From: Avena insularis | Lineage: Eukaryota; Streptophyta; Magnoliopsida; Poales; Poaceae | Length of the DNA stretch: 64,000 bases | Direction: 5' to 3' | Assembly: GCA_023614405.1 (NCBI GenBank) | Contig: CM042684.1 | Span: 471,891,650-471,955,649 of the forward strand | In this document: in pieces, positions 1 through 11,290 of the stretch | Position numbering within the stretch: the stretch's first letter is position 1 | Layout: each line of letters starts with the position of its first letter | Translations under genes and position numbers: made by a program | The notes under the pieces: model-generated | What the model was told of the DNA's origin: nothing | What the model saw: only the letters and a program-made list of their open reading frames with translations | Databases searched by the model: none

Positions 1-297
1 CATCTTCAATTTCTCCATCTTATAAATCTTTTCTTTATATTTCTAATCTTGTATACCTGCAAAACAACTCAAAAGAACACAAAACAAGTAAAATAATAAG
101 GGGGTTAAAGTATAAATAGAGCCCTCAGATATCAACAGTGAAGGGCACTGTTTTGTCTCATCATTGAGCTTAATTTGAAGGGGCAAGTTTCACCAAATCA
201 TAGTATCTGTTCTTAATCAGATAGTTGCCTCAGTACAACATCATTGGTAGTGAATTATGGGGCAAGTTTCACCAGAGTGGTAGAAGTGAAAAGGAGG
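1..297. other. Unassigned repetitive DNA, left flank of element A
   Basis: No coding signal is seen. The 16-base phrase ggggcaagtttcacca occurs twice, about 80 bp apart (near 180 and 260), and the start is AT-rich. This DNA was contiguous with 19666 onward before element A inserted, as the shared AGTAT target duplication shows. The family is not recognised. Confidence 0.5.
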
Positions 298-302
298 AGT
301 AT
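298..302. repeat. Target-site duplication AGTAT, left copy (element A)
   Basis: AGTAT directly precedes the LTR terminus TGATGACCC and is repeated at 19661-19665 directly after the other LTR. This 5-bp duplication is the expected product of Gypsy integration and pairs the two LTRs as one insertion. Confidence 0.9.
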
Positions 303-1679
303 TGATGACCCACAAGTATAGGGGGTGTATCGCAGTATTTTCGAGGGAAGTGAAACCCAATTTATTGATTCGACACAAGGGGATCCAAAGAATATTTATA
401 AGCCTTAACAACTGAGTTATCAATTCAGCTGCACCTGGAAACAATCTTGCTCACAGCAGTTTATCAGTAGGAATAGTAAAGTAATAGCAGTACTAAAAGT
501 AAAGACAGTAGTAACAATTGCATTAAACAGTAGGATTAAGGCATGGTAGGCACAGGGATGGATGGACGGGCGTTGCATGGACAAGACAATTCATATGGCA
601 ATCAGAACATAGGGCATTTGCAGATAAATAAGATAAAGCATCCAAGTACTAGATAATCATAGGCATGTGTTCCATATATAGTCATACGTGCTCGCAATGA
701 GAACTTGCACAACATCTTTTGTCCTGCCAGCCCGTTTGCAGCAGGGCCTCAAGGGAACTACTAGCAATTAAGGTGATCCTTTTAATAGAGCACCAGAGCA
801 AAGCATTAACACTCCATGAACACATGTGATCCTCACATCAAAACCATTCCCGCCGGTTATCCTGATTTCTGTCACTTCAGGGCCTTTGGTTCCGGACAAC
901 GACGTGTGTATACAACTTGTAGATAAGACCATAAACAATACTATCATAATAAATCAGTAACATGTTCAGATCTGAAATCATGGCACTCGGGCCCTAGTGA
1001 CAAGCATTAAGCATAACAAGTTGCAACAAAGTCAAAAAGCACTAATAATAGATACTAGGCACCATGCCCTAACAATCTGATGCCATTACATGAACGATCT
1101 CATCCAATCCCTACCATCCCCATAGCCTACAGCGGGGGATTACTCACTCATAGATGGGGAAACATGGATGGTCGATGGAGAAGCGATGGTGATGATGATG
1201 GCAATGATCTCCTCCAGTTCCCCATCCCGGCAGGGTGCCAGGACGGAGTTTTTGGTTCCGAATCACGAAATCTGGTGGTGGCGGCGCAACGGAACTCTTT
1301 CTGGAAAAACGTCGAACCCCCCTTGGTTTTTAGGTCAAGAGGCGACTTATAGGCGAAGAGGGAGGCCGAGGGGGCAGCCGAGGCGGCCACACCACCCCCA
1401 GGCGTGGCCTGGCCTGGCCCGCACGACCAGGTGGTGTGGGCCCCTCGTGGCCCTACTCCGTCTCGTCTTCTGGCTCCCTGAATCTTCTAGTGAAATAGGA
1501 TTTTTGGCATATTTTCCAGGATTTTTCCTGATAGTTGATTTTCTGCACAAAAACTAGACACCAAGGTAATTCTGCTGAAAACAGCGTCTGTCCATGTTAG
1601 TTGTATCCAAATCACACAAGTTTAGAGAAAAAACAATAGCAAAAGTGTTCGGGAAAGTAGATACGTTTTGGATGTATCA
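303..1679 (-). repeat. Element A 3' LTR (minus orientation)
   Basis: On the minus strand it starts TGATACATCC and ends GGGTCATCA. It carries a GC-rich palindrome near 1387-1439 and a TATA-like CTATAAG near 1346-1353, so transcription would run toward lower coordinates. It lacks 18 bp present in its partner LTR near 18440, a gap bounded by short gtag repeats. A (GAT)n-rich patch lies near 1168-1205. Short ORFs inside it are incidental. Confidence 0.9.
1346..1439 (-). promoter_or_regulatory. LTR promoter module: GC palindrome plus TATA-like box (element A 3' LTR)
   Basis: Reading the minus strand, a CCACACCACC arm (complement of 1430-1439) and a GGTGGTGTGG arm (complement of 1387-1396) flank a GC-rich centre. 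A CTATAAG box follows about 35 bp downstream. The same arrangement recurs in every Gypsy LTR of this window. That it is the promoter is an inference from position. Confidence 0.55.
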
Positions 1680-1694
1680 ACTCCCCCAAGCTTA
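1680..1694 (-). promoter_or_regulatory. Polypurine tract of element A
   Basis: On the minus strand this reads TAAGCTTGGGGGAGT and abuts the 3' LTR. It matches the polypurine tracts next to the 3' LTRs of B (TAAGCTTAGGGGGGAGT) and C (AAGCTTGGGGATGT). In this class it primes plus-strand DNA synthesis. Confidence 0.85.
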
Positions 1695-3780
1695 GCTTAT
1701 TGCTTATCCTCAAGCAATTCAGTTTAAAACTGAGTGCGATAAAAGAAACTTTCACGAACACATTTGCTTCATAGGATGTATAAATTCTTAGCATGTGATC
1801 AACTACTCAGGCAATTCATAATAAAGAGTATGCAACTAAGTTTACTTAATAGTTTTTACAAGCTATGAAGAGATTCCAACTCAAAAATAATAAGTAGTAT
1901 GAAACATAAACATAAGCAACATTGCAATGCTCATAACAGGGTATGATAGAGTGGTATCTCGCTTGCCTTTGATTGTAGAGCAAACATAAATGCCAAGGCA
2001 CCTCTGAAGTTCAAGTGAAGACTACAAGTAAAGATATCAAAGATACAAGCATACAATCATAACACAATTAATCCAGTTTTGAGACAAGCACATTATACTA
2101 AGAATGACAACTATGCTCTCAAGAAAGTGCTCATAGAATAGGTGGAGACTCAACAAGGAAATGAAAAAGGTTTTTGAAAAGTTTGAAAGGCTTCCAAATG
2201 CTGAAAGTATGGTACTCATTAGCTTTGAGCTCTCATTGCCCCTATCATAAGCATCTTTAAATGGTTAAGGTTAAAGTGAGACAACTAAGAGGATATGTTT
2301 GACAAGTTATAAGTTAAAATCTCACACCCCTTACTTACGAGTACCGGACCTCGTGCTACTCAACTTCAGTCACAAGTAAGCTCTTGTCATTGTAAGTACA
2401 TATGTATCATAGACAACCGCCAACGGGGTACCCCTTGCACATGATACAGGAGCTATCCCATAATCAAAATGACAAGGCAAGCAGACAATGAGCATCTCAG
2501 TGATCTTTTTATTTGCTAATTGCATAGGTTTTTATTGAGGATGCTTCATAGAATTCTCATTATGGTTATGCTGCAAGTTTCCACCATGATTAGGCATGGC
2601 TTAGGCTAGCGGCCCAGGCGTTTCTCTAACACATATACAAACTCCATGATCTTACAAGTTCCCCTTTTATTTCACACCGCCGGGATCCATAAGAAAAAGA
2701 ATCATGATATCAACGAGGTACAAAGTACCAGTGCAATGTTGAAAGCGTTCCCCATGATACATGGTTCTGCTAACCTCAACTTATAAAGCGCAAGCATATA
2801 CGCAACAAAGATGGACGCAATGGTTCAAGATTATTAAGTGCAAGAAAGTAAAGTGTGCCATCAAGTTCGTGAGAGCTTTACTAACTAACTTTCTGATAAC
2901 AAGCAAACATTTTATTCGAAAGAAAACAAGGCATACTAAGCATGCACGAAATAGCAAATGATGCTAATAGGTAGGTATGGTGGACACTTTTGGCAATATT
3001 TGGTTTTCGGGAGTTGGAAACACGAGTAAAGCTAATACTCAGTGTAGGTGAAGGCTAGCAATAGTAAGGGAGCGACAAACGAGAGAGCAGTAACTGTCGT
3101 AATCATGCTTGCAACAAAACAGGACTAATCAAGGCATGAAAGTGATTCAAGACTCCTGAGGCAAAATAATTCATGGAGGCTTAACGGATTTTTGTTTCAG
3201 TCATATGCGTGCATTAGCATGTGCCAAGTCGATTCAAGTGAAACACTTAGAGGAGGATACCACAGTCATATGACATGCTACAAATTATTAGCGAGCTAGA
3301 GCTAATCATAAGAAAGCAAGAACTAGTAAGCATCCATAAATAACATACACCCTACATGAACAGACTAAGCATGCCCACAATGATGAGAATATGTACAAAA
3401 ATGAAAACAAATAGAGTTCGTTACCAGCTTCTTACCACACCTCAAGTTGTCATTAATCATCATTATTACCCTTCACTTGTGTAGCTTGAATAATAACATG
3501 AAACCAAATTTCACTGAGGACTGCTGAACCCTGCAACAAACTCACAAAACCAAAGAAGAACAGCAAATATTTTTGGTGTTTTTGATTTTTAAAGGCAAGA
3601 ACCAAAAGGAAAAACAAGCAAAGCAAAATATTTTTGGGGTTTTCGAATAATTAAGACAAAGCAAAAAGGAAAAAGGAAACCAAGGCAAAAAGAAGCAAAC
3701 AAAGAGAAACAAAAGATTTTTTTTTGGTCTTTTTGTGTTTTAGAAAGCAAAAACAAAGAGAGAACAAAAACTAAAAAGAG
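1695..3780 (-). other. Element A 3' untranslated internal region
   Basis: No convincing coding frame. The stretch around 2400-2770 is the reverse complement of a block in B (about 15160-15620) and C (about 26100-26470 and 28099-28245), a module shared between families. 3540-3780 is purine-rich low-complexity DNA with repeated aaagcaaa/atttttgg phrases. Confidence 0.7.
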
Positions 3781-3789
3781 AACGAAGCA

Positions 3790-4849
3790 TGGATATACAA
3801 AGTACCGACTAAACATGATATGTAGATGAGTGTGATGTCGGTGTACCTCCCCCCAAGCTTAGGCTTTTGGCCTAAGTGGGTATCAATCCCAAGCTGGCCA
3901 AGATGGAGCACCTCCTGGTGCGAGCTAGAGGACGCCCCACCGTAGTGCGCAGAGTAGTCGTAGGAGGGCACATCCTCCTAGTGCTGCCTTTGGAAACCGA
4001 GCAAGCGGAGCTGCTCGTCCACCTCCTCCTTGGAGCATGACCACGGCCTCCTGTGAACGCTGAACAAAGTAGATTGCGGCAAAGGAATCTCCCTTTCATC
4101 CCCGTCAATAAACAACATCCACAGATACTAAACGCCCATATCGAGTCAAGTGAAGTGATGTGTTTTCATGGCAGCAAGATCAAGCCTTTGTGGTGCCAAT
4201 ATAGTATCATTAGGATCCACAGAAAGCTCTAACGCGGTAACCATACATGAAACAATAATGCCCCCATAAATAGGTCCCCTAGCAGCTAGGCGGCGAGCAA
4301 TGAGAGAGCCAAGATTGTACAGAGTATCATTATTAAGTGCAACAGTGAGGAAAAGGCTAAATGATAATTAGAGATATTACTCGTATTCTCCCTACCAAGA
4401 ATGCTAGTAGCAAGATAATAAGCAAAGTATCTAAGAGCTGGGAGTTGGATGTTTCTTATCTTCCCACGCTGAGCTACGCGGTCATCGTCATTGGTCACAC
4501 CTCGATAGAGCTCCAGCAAATCAGCGGGTTGCCCTTGAATCTTCTTCACGATCCCTGTCATGTCTATACCTATAATGCTGCAAAATCTTTGCAATGGCAT
4601 GGTAAAAGGCAGATTATAAATTCAGAAAGAAACAGTTGACTGATAGGGGGTGTTAGTGAAAATGAAACTCTCAACGAAAGTTTTGGTGAGCATGGCATAT
4701 TGCTCACTCTCATCTTCCATGTATGAGGTCAAACCAACCCTCTAAACCAATAGTAAGAAATCATTGAGGATCCCTGCTGCTTGCAAGAAGGTATAACAAG
4801 GAAAAGTAGATGGATGAGCATCCCCCTCATCTCCTTCGTTGCCAAAGTG
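3790..4849 (-). pseudogene. Decayed second ORF of element A (Athila-type accessory protein)
   Basis: On the minus strand the frame opens near 4849 (FGNEGDEGDAHPST), passes two in-frame stops, then stays open through MPLQRFCSIIGIDMTG and QLPALRYFAYYLATS. Near 4330-4360 it shifts frame into RRLAARGPIYGGII and then PQRLDLAAMKTHHF. It ends near the LTR-proximal YSAHYGGASSSS and GQKPKLGG. This resembles the protein found after gag-pro in Athila-clade Gypsy elements (ATHILA ORF-1-like), whose function is unknown to me. At least three disabling changes are visible. The nested solo LTR separates it from gag-pro. The overlapping plus-strand reading is a shadow. Confidence 0.6.
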
Positions 4850-6437
4850 TGGTGTGATACATTGCAAATGTATCTATAATTTTTGATGTTCCATGCTTGG
4901 TTTTATCCACTTTCTTGTGTTTTGTTCCAACTTTGGAGTACTTTTCATATGATTTCTTGGACTAACCTATTAACAAGAGCCACAATTACCGCCTGCTTTT
5001 CTGCTATTTTTGGTTCTAGGAAAGTCGAAAATGAATATTCTCGAATTGGAAGGACAAAAGCCAAAGTGCCTATTTTCCTGGAAGGATCAAGTGCGAATCA
5101 CGAGACGGAGAGGGGCTGGCCACACCACTGGCCGCTGCCAGCTTGGCCGTGCTGTGGGTGGTCCGGCCCCAGCACCCCCTCGGCCTCTCCTTCCGCCTAT
5201 AAGTTGCCCTTGGGACGAAAACCCTAGGTACTCGATCAAAAATCCATGAAAGAGTCTATAGCCGCCCTCATCTCCATCCCTAGATCGGGAGGGATCTGAA
5301 GCTCTTCCCGGCACCCTGCCGGAGAGGGGAATTCACCCTGGAGGCCTTCTTCATCACCATGCAAGCCTCCGGTGTGATGTGTGATTAGTTCATCCTTGGA
5401 CTACGGATCCATGTAGTAGCTAGATAGCTGGTTTCTCCTCCTTTGTGCTTTCATGTTTAGATCTTGTGAGCTCCGTTCATGATCAAGATCATCTATTTAT
5501 AATTCATACATGTTGTGTTTGCGGGGTTCCGATGGATATTGAGATGCTATTTCAGATTGATTATTGATTCTATCATGTCTTTGTTATTTGAGATCTTGCA
5601 TGCTTTCCGTTGTTAGTAGCTATCTTGGCCAAGTAGATGCTAAAAACTCCAAGAGTTAGTATTTATGCTCGATAGTGGGTTCATGCCTCTGGTAATCTGG
5701 GGAAGTGACAGAAATCTCTAAGGTACTAGATGTGCTATTGCTACTAGGGAGAAAACAACGATCCTTTGTTCATAGAACAATTGTATTGTTTACTTTACAC
5801 GCAGTTTGTAAAGCAATAATCTGTTGCTTGCAAGTTAATACTGGAGGGGGTTCGGATGATAACCTGAAGGTGGATTATTAGTCATAGATGCAGTTGGATG
5901 GCGGTCTATGTATTATGTTGTAATGCCCAATCAAGTCTCAAAGGAGTCAAGATGATTAGTATATGCATGTATTGCTTTCTCGGTGTTTGTCAATTGCCCC
6001 GCTGTAATTTGTTCACCCAGCATGTTATCTATCTAAGGAGAGCCACCTCTAGTGAACTATGGATCCCGGTCCTTGTCTTTTATATACAATCTATAAACTG
6101 TTTCTGCTTTGTGTTTACTTTCTGCAAACTATTACTTCTTTCCATTCGATACGTTTAATCCTTTGTTTTCTGCAAAACACGGTGAGATTGACAACATCAT
6201 CACAAGTTGGGGACAAAGTTCTGTGGTTGTGTTGTGCAGGTCTCCACGTTGCTACTAGCACCGGTAGTGCGCCCTGCCAAAGCTCAGCTAGTAACACCTT
6301 TGGGGTGTTTCCTTGCTCCTACTGGTTCGATTAAACCTTGGTTTCATAACTGAGGGAAAACTTACTGTTGTGCTCATGATACCTTCCTCTTGGGGTTCCC
6401 AACAAGCTCTACGTTGAAAGTCGAGTGCATCATGGTG
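4850..6437 (+). mobile_element. Solo LTR, element C family, nested in A
   Basis: The LTR runs 4855-6432, from TGATACATTGCAAATG to GTGCATCA, with TGGTG duplicated at 4850-4854 and 6433-6437. No internal region is present, so this is a solo LTR, normally formed by LTR-LTR recombination after insertion. It is about 1.58 kb and matches the LTRs of element C along most of its length. Its last ~20 bp differ (ctctacgttgaaag in place of ctctacatcaac). The palindrome lies near 5117-5165 and a CTATAAGTT box near 5197. Confidence 0.9.
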
Positions 6438-7400
6438 CAATGAGATCTTCATTGTATGAAGGCCTAAACTGAGAGGCTGATCTTGAAGGCCTTGACCTCC
6501 TAGGTGTGTCCCTCTCAAATATTTCTCCAAAGGTATGGTTATTCATCTTTGATATTCTGAAATTTAAACATCTATTACACAAGTGATTGCAAAGTGAATA
6601 TATAATGAAGAGCACTACTCATGGGGACTTGTAAGAGGTCTAAACATGCATCAAAACTATATCTCTAAGCATTGAGCAAGCTTACAAGCTCTCATAACCT
6701 GTCACCTACAGCAGCAAAATAGTCAAGATATAAACCACTAAACACAAATCTACTTGGACAAGCGTAGGAGTCACATACTGGAGAACAAATGCTCCAAATT
6801 TCAGCAGCAAAGATGGGTTGAGCAAGGAGATCAAAAAAATCGTGGGCAAGAACAGCAAGAACGTGATTTCGAGCAAAGAACTGGTGTTTTCTTTTGAGAG
6901 AGAAAGAAGTGGGAAGTGAGAGAGTGAGTGGAGGGCCAGGGGTGGCCCACACCATGGCCAGGCGTGCCCCTGGGCTGGCCACGCCACTAGGTGGTGTGCC
7001 TGCCTGGTGGGGCCCCCTGGTACTATCCAGGCACTCCTCTGCCCTTTTTTTACGTAAAAATTTAATATGAATTTTCTGGAATTTTTCGAGACACTTTATT
7101 TTTGAGCAATTTTCAGGCATAGATGAATGATTTTCTGACAGAAACATTTTTCAGAAAGATGCAATGACAAAACAAAGCTAAAGCTTCAGAAGTTCTAAGA
7201 CACTCTAAAATTCAAGCAACTAATAATAGAAAAGTAAACTAAACGAAAACGAAAACTAAAATGGATAAAATAAAAATAAGCAAAGATAATCATGGTGAAA
7301 ACATTGTTTTGTTCAATGAAATCCTTTTGTTAACAAGGTTGATCAGGTCTTGTTACCAAAACAATTTTATATGAAATAAAACTTTGTAATCCACTAATGA
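6438..7400 (-). other. Element A spacer between gag-pro and the second ORF, with internal palindrome
   Basis: No frame looks coding. The notable feature is an LTR-type GC palindrome at about 6937-7005 (arms ggcccacaccatggcc and ccactaggtggtgtg) although this is internal sequence. 7140-7400 is A-rich with nothing recognised. Open minus-strand reads over this stretch (to about 150 codons) have compositional bias and no family motif. Confidence 0.55.
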
Positions 7401-9655
7401 TTATGTTACCTCAACCTTGATAGCAATGGTCCCAATCATAATAGTTTCATATTTTTCTCGTGGTAGGGGACAATATATTTCTCCAACTTGAATGCCCTCA
7501 ACATGTTCAATTGAATTCAAACCATAAGTCCTATCAATCTTCTTGGGGAAATAGACAGTATGTTCCTTGTCATTAACACTGAAAGTCACCTTTCCTTGAT
7601 TACAATTAATAAAAGCTCTTGTAGTGTTAAGAAAAGGTCTCCCAAGAATAATAGACATATTATCATCTTCAGGCATTTAAAGTACAACAAAATCAGTTAA
7701 TATCAAGCAATTATGAGCCACTTGAACAGGTACATCCTCACATATACCAATAGGAATAGTAGTAGATTTATCAGCCATTTGCAAAGATATATCAGTTGGT
7801 ATTAGTTTTTCCAGTTGAAGTCTCTTGTAGAGAAAAAAGGCATAACACTAACTCCTGCTCCCAAATCACACAAAGCAGTTCTAACATAACTATTTTTAAT
7901 AGAGCACGGGATAGTTGGAATCCCTAGGTCTTCAAGTTTCTTTGGAACCTTCCCATTAAAGGAATAATTAGCAAGCAAAGTAGAGATTTCTTCATTAGGG
8001 ATCTTCCTTTTATTCGAGACAATATCCTTCATATACTTTGAATAAGGAGGCAGTTTAATAGCATCAGTCAAAGGAATTTGCAAGAATAAAGGTTTCATCC
8101 ACTCATAAAACTTATTATAGTGTTCATCTTCCTTTGACTTGTGTTTCTTATCAGGAAAAGGCATAGGTTTTTGGACCCAATGCTCTCTTTCACTACCATG
8201 TTTCTTAGCAACAAAATCTTCTTTAGTGTATTTAGTATTGTTAGTGTGCCTTTCAGGTTCTTCTTCAACTTTTTCTTTATCAGGAACATCATTTTCTTCA
8301 TTACCACTTTCAGTTTCAGCATCAGAGACAGATATACTATTAGGATCTTTAGCAGGTTCAGAAGGTTCTATAATAGTTTTATGTTTCTTCTTTCTTTTCT
8401 TAGGAGTAGTACCACTATTTTCAGTTTGTTGAGAATCCTACTCAATTCTTTTAGGATGCCCCTCAGGATATAGAGGATCCTGGGTAGCAACACCACTTCT
8501 AGTTCTAATTTCAGAAGCATGTTTTTCTTTAGCAGCATTAACTAGCAAGTCCTTTTGCACCTTAATAAGCTGATCAATTTGAGTTTGAACCATTTGAAAA
8601 TGATTAACAAGCATTTTAACATCATTAGAGGTTCTTTCCACAATATCTTTTAACTCAACAACATCTCTAGAGTTTTCCATTAAATGATTTTGCACCCTTT
8701 TATTGAAATTATCTTGCTTAACAATAAAAATGTCGAATTCTTCTAAGCATTGATCAGGAGGTTTAGAGTAAGGGATATCACCTTCATCAAAATGTTGGAG
8801 AGAGTGTACCTCAATAGTGGATGAGTGGGGAATTGGCTTACATAATTCTTCTATAGGAGGTAAATTCTTGACATCAGCAGCTTTAATTCCCTTCTCCTTA
8901 AGACATTTCTTAGCTTCCTTCATCACTTCATCATTTAGTTCAATAACTCCCCTCTTCTTCGATGTTGGTTTAAGCGCAGGTATAGCTGGTTCAGGTATAA
9001 TTGTTTCAGGTATAGCTGGTTCAGGAGGAGACCAGTCTTCATAATTCTTGCTTATTTTAGCCATTAATTCCTCAACTTCCTTGGGAGTCCTATTCCTGAA
9101 AACACAATCAGCACAACTATCCAGGTATGTCCTAGATTCTTCAGTTAGTCCATTATAAATATGTCAAGAAGCTCATTCTTAGGTAATGGACATCTAGCCT
9201 GTGCATGAATCAAAGCACAAAACCTTGCCCATGATTCAGGCAATATCTCTTTTTCTCCCTGTTTAAAATCAAAAAGTTCCTGCAAATTAGCATGTCTAGC
9301 ACTAGGAGGAAAATATTTCTGCAAGAAAGTACTAATCAAGCAATCAGGGCTATCAATAGATCTAGGAGGTAAATTATTAAACCAAGTTTTAGCTTCTCCT
9401 TTTAGCAAAAAAGGGAAAAATTTAGCAACAAAGTAGGTGCGCATCTTAATATCATCAGAGAATAGGCCACTCATGGTAGAAAGCTCAGTCATATGTGCTA
9501 CCGCACTTTCATTCTTATTCCCACAAAAAGGTTCTTTCTCAACAATAGCTATGTAAGATAGATCAAGAGAGAAATCATAATCCTTATCTTTAATGTTTAT
9601 GGGAGATGGAGCAAACTTAGCATTATAGTACGCCTCTCAAGGAGACTCTTAATAG
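7401..9655 (-). pseudogene. gag-protease of element A, 3' part, decayed
   Basis: Minus-strand Gypsy gag followed by a retropepsin-like domain. From the N-terminal side: capsid-type motifs KGEAKTWFNNLP and FLQKYFPPSARH (9145-9492), a charged linker with DVKNLPPIEELCKP (8438-9064), then TALCDLGAGVSVMP carrying the protease D-x-G (about 7830-7890) and IILGRPFLNT (about 7620-7660). Damage includes a frameshift near 9145, an amber codon near 8438 (TAG where D has CAG), a frameshift just after the protease motif and an ochre codon near 7677. Compared with D it lacks about 20 bp near 9629. The native C-terminus is at 7401. No reverse transcriptase follows. The ORF's N-terminal part lies beyond nested element B. 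Confidence 0.85.
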
Positions 9656-9660
9656 CACTC
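9656..9660. repeat. Target-site duplication CACTC, left copy (element B)
   Basis: CACTC lies just before the 5' LTR of B and again at 17778-17782. The gag reading of A is continuous across the site if B and one copy are removed, as the unbroken copy in D shows. Confidence 0.92.
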
Positions 9661-11176
9661 TGATATGTCCATTTTGCATCACTACTCTATATCATAATTT
9701 ACTATTATTCATTGATATATTTCATACTAAGAGATGATACTTATGTTATTTCATCTATTTTTGCATGGTTGATGACTTTTGGAGCATGGACCGTTGCAGT
9801 CAGGATTCTGATGGAAAAGGTGTTGTTTGGAGGCAAAATTCGCGAAGATTAGAATATCCGGGAAAATATATGGAAAATCCTATTTTTCCAGAAGACGAAG
9901 GCTGCCAGAAGGAGGAGCGGAGATGGGCCATAGGGGGCCCACCCCACCCCTGGTGCAGGCCAGCCTAGGCTGCGCCTGGAGGTGGTATGGTCGCCCTGGC
10001 CCACTCCAGCCTCTCCCCTCTGGCGTATATCATCCTCCCGAAACCCTAAGACTTGGAGAGCGGCCATAGAAAGATTTCGTCGCCTCTGCGGGGCGGAAAA
10101 CACCGAGAGAGAAAGATCTCTCCGATAGACAGATTTCTGCCGGGGGAATTCCTTCCCGGATAGGGGAGATCATCACCATCAACACGACCATCAAGCTGGA
10201 CTTCATCGGGATCATCATCATCGTTGTCACCACCATCATCACCATCAGCACCCTCATCACCATCTCCATATTGCTGTAACAATTGTGTTGAATCTTGCAT
10301 TAGTTCATAGGGGAAACTTTCCTGGTGTTGATTACTCCTTGTAGTTGATGCTATTGAGTGAACCATTGAAATATTGTTTATGTTCAGATTGTTATACATC
10401 ATTATTCCATCTCTGATCATGATCCATATGATGTCTTGTGAGTAGTTCGTTTTGTTCTTGAGGACATGGGAGAAGTCTTGTTGTTAGTAGTGGAGTTGCG
10501 TTGAGAAAGATTCAATAGTTTGATATTTAAGTTGTGGTGTACTTCTTCTAGTGGTGTCATGTGAACGTCGACTACATGACACTTCACCTATATGGGCCTA
10601 GGGGAATGCATTGTGTATTTGGCTACTAATCGTAGGGGTTGCCGGAGTGACAGAAACCTAAAACCCCGTTAGGAAACCATTGCACAAGGGACGTAAGGGT
10701 CTTAGAGTTTAAAGTTGTGGTTAGGTTTCTACCTTAATTACTTTCTTGTACTTACGGATGTTTGCAAGGGGTATAATCACAAGTATGTATTAGTCCTAGG
10801 AAGGTCGGTACATTAGCACAGGTTCACCCACACAATACTTAGCAAGCTAAAGAAGATTAATCAACTATATGAAGCGAAAGCACTTGATAGTCTTCCCGTG
10901 TGCCCTCGAGAACGTTTGGTCATCTTAAGTAATACAACCGGCTTGTCCTTTGCTGCATAAAGGATTGGGCCACTTGCTGCATTTATTCCTACTGTCTTTT
11001 ATTTACTCGTACTTTATTTACTTGCTTTATCAAAAAACCCTAAAAATCCATTTGCTAAGTATTTGCAGAGAATTACTGATCCATACCACTAGCCAACACC
11101 TTCTGCTCCTCGTTGGGTTCAACACTCTTACTTATCGAAAATACTGCGATACACCCCCTATACTTGTGGGTCATCA
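9661..11176 (+). repeat. Element B 5' LTR
   Basis: Starts TGATATGTCC and ends GGGTCATCA. GC palindrome at about 9937-9990, with the left arm degenerate (ccaccccacccc); TATA-like gcgtatatcatc near 10023. A CAT/ATC triplet-rich tract fills 10168-10266. It is 56 bp longer than the 3' LTR, largely because of about 40 bp near 10660-10705 absent from the other copy. Confidence 0.92.
10168..10266. repeat. CAT/ATC triplet-rich tract in LTR of B
   Basis: Imperfect runs of atc, acc and cat triplets make up this stretch; the 3' LTR has the equivalent at about 16826-16906 with fewer triplets. It produces Met/Val/Asp-rich ORFs on both strands that are not genes. Confidence 0.8.
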
Positions 11177-11187
11177 AGGCTATTTTC

Positions 11188-11205
11188 TGGTGCCATTGCC
11201 AGGGA
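11188..11205 (+). promoter_or_regulatory. Primer-binding site of element B (tRNA-Asp type), decayed
   Basis: TGGTGCCATTGCCAGGGA matches the intact site of D (TGGCGCCGTTGCCGGGGA) at 15 of 18 positions. All three changes are C-to-T or G-to-A at CpG dinucleotides. The intact form is complementary to the 3' end of plant tRNA-Asp, from knowledge of that tRNA. Confidence 0.8.
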
Positions 11206-11290
11206 GTGAAGCGCTATTGGAGAGTGGAACTGGTAAAGGAAACTTCTACTGTGAGTATTGTTTACTTCTGTTAGTTGCTTTATTTTTGTT

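Noticed and set aside
10030..10420. Met/Asp-rich minus-strand ORFs in the LTR of B
   Set aside because: Produced by the CAT/ATC triplet tract.
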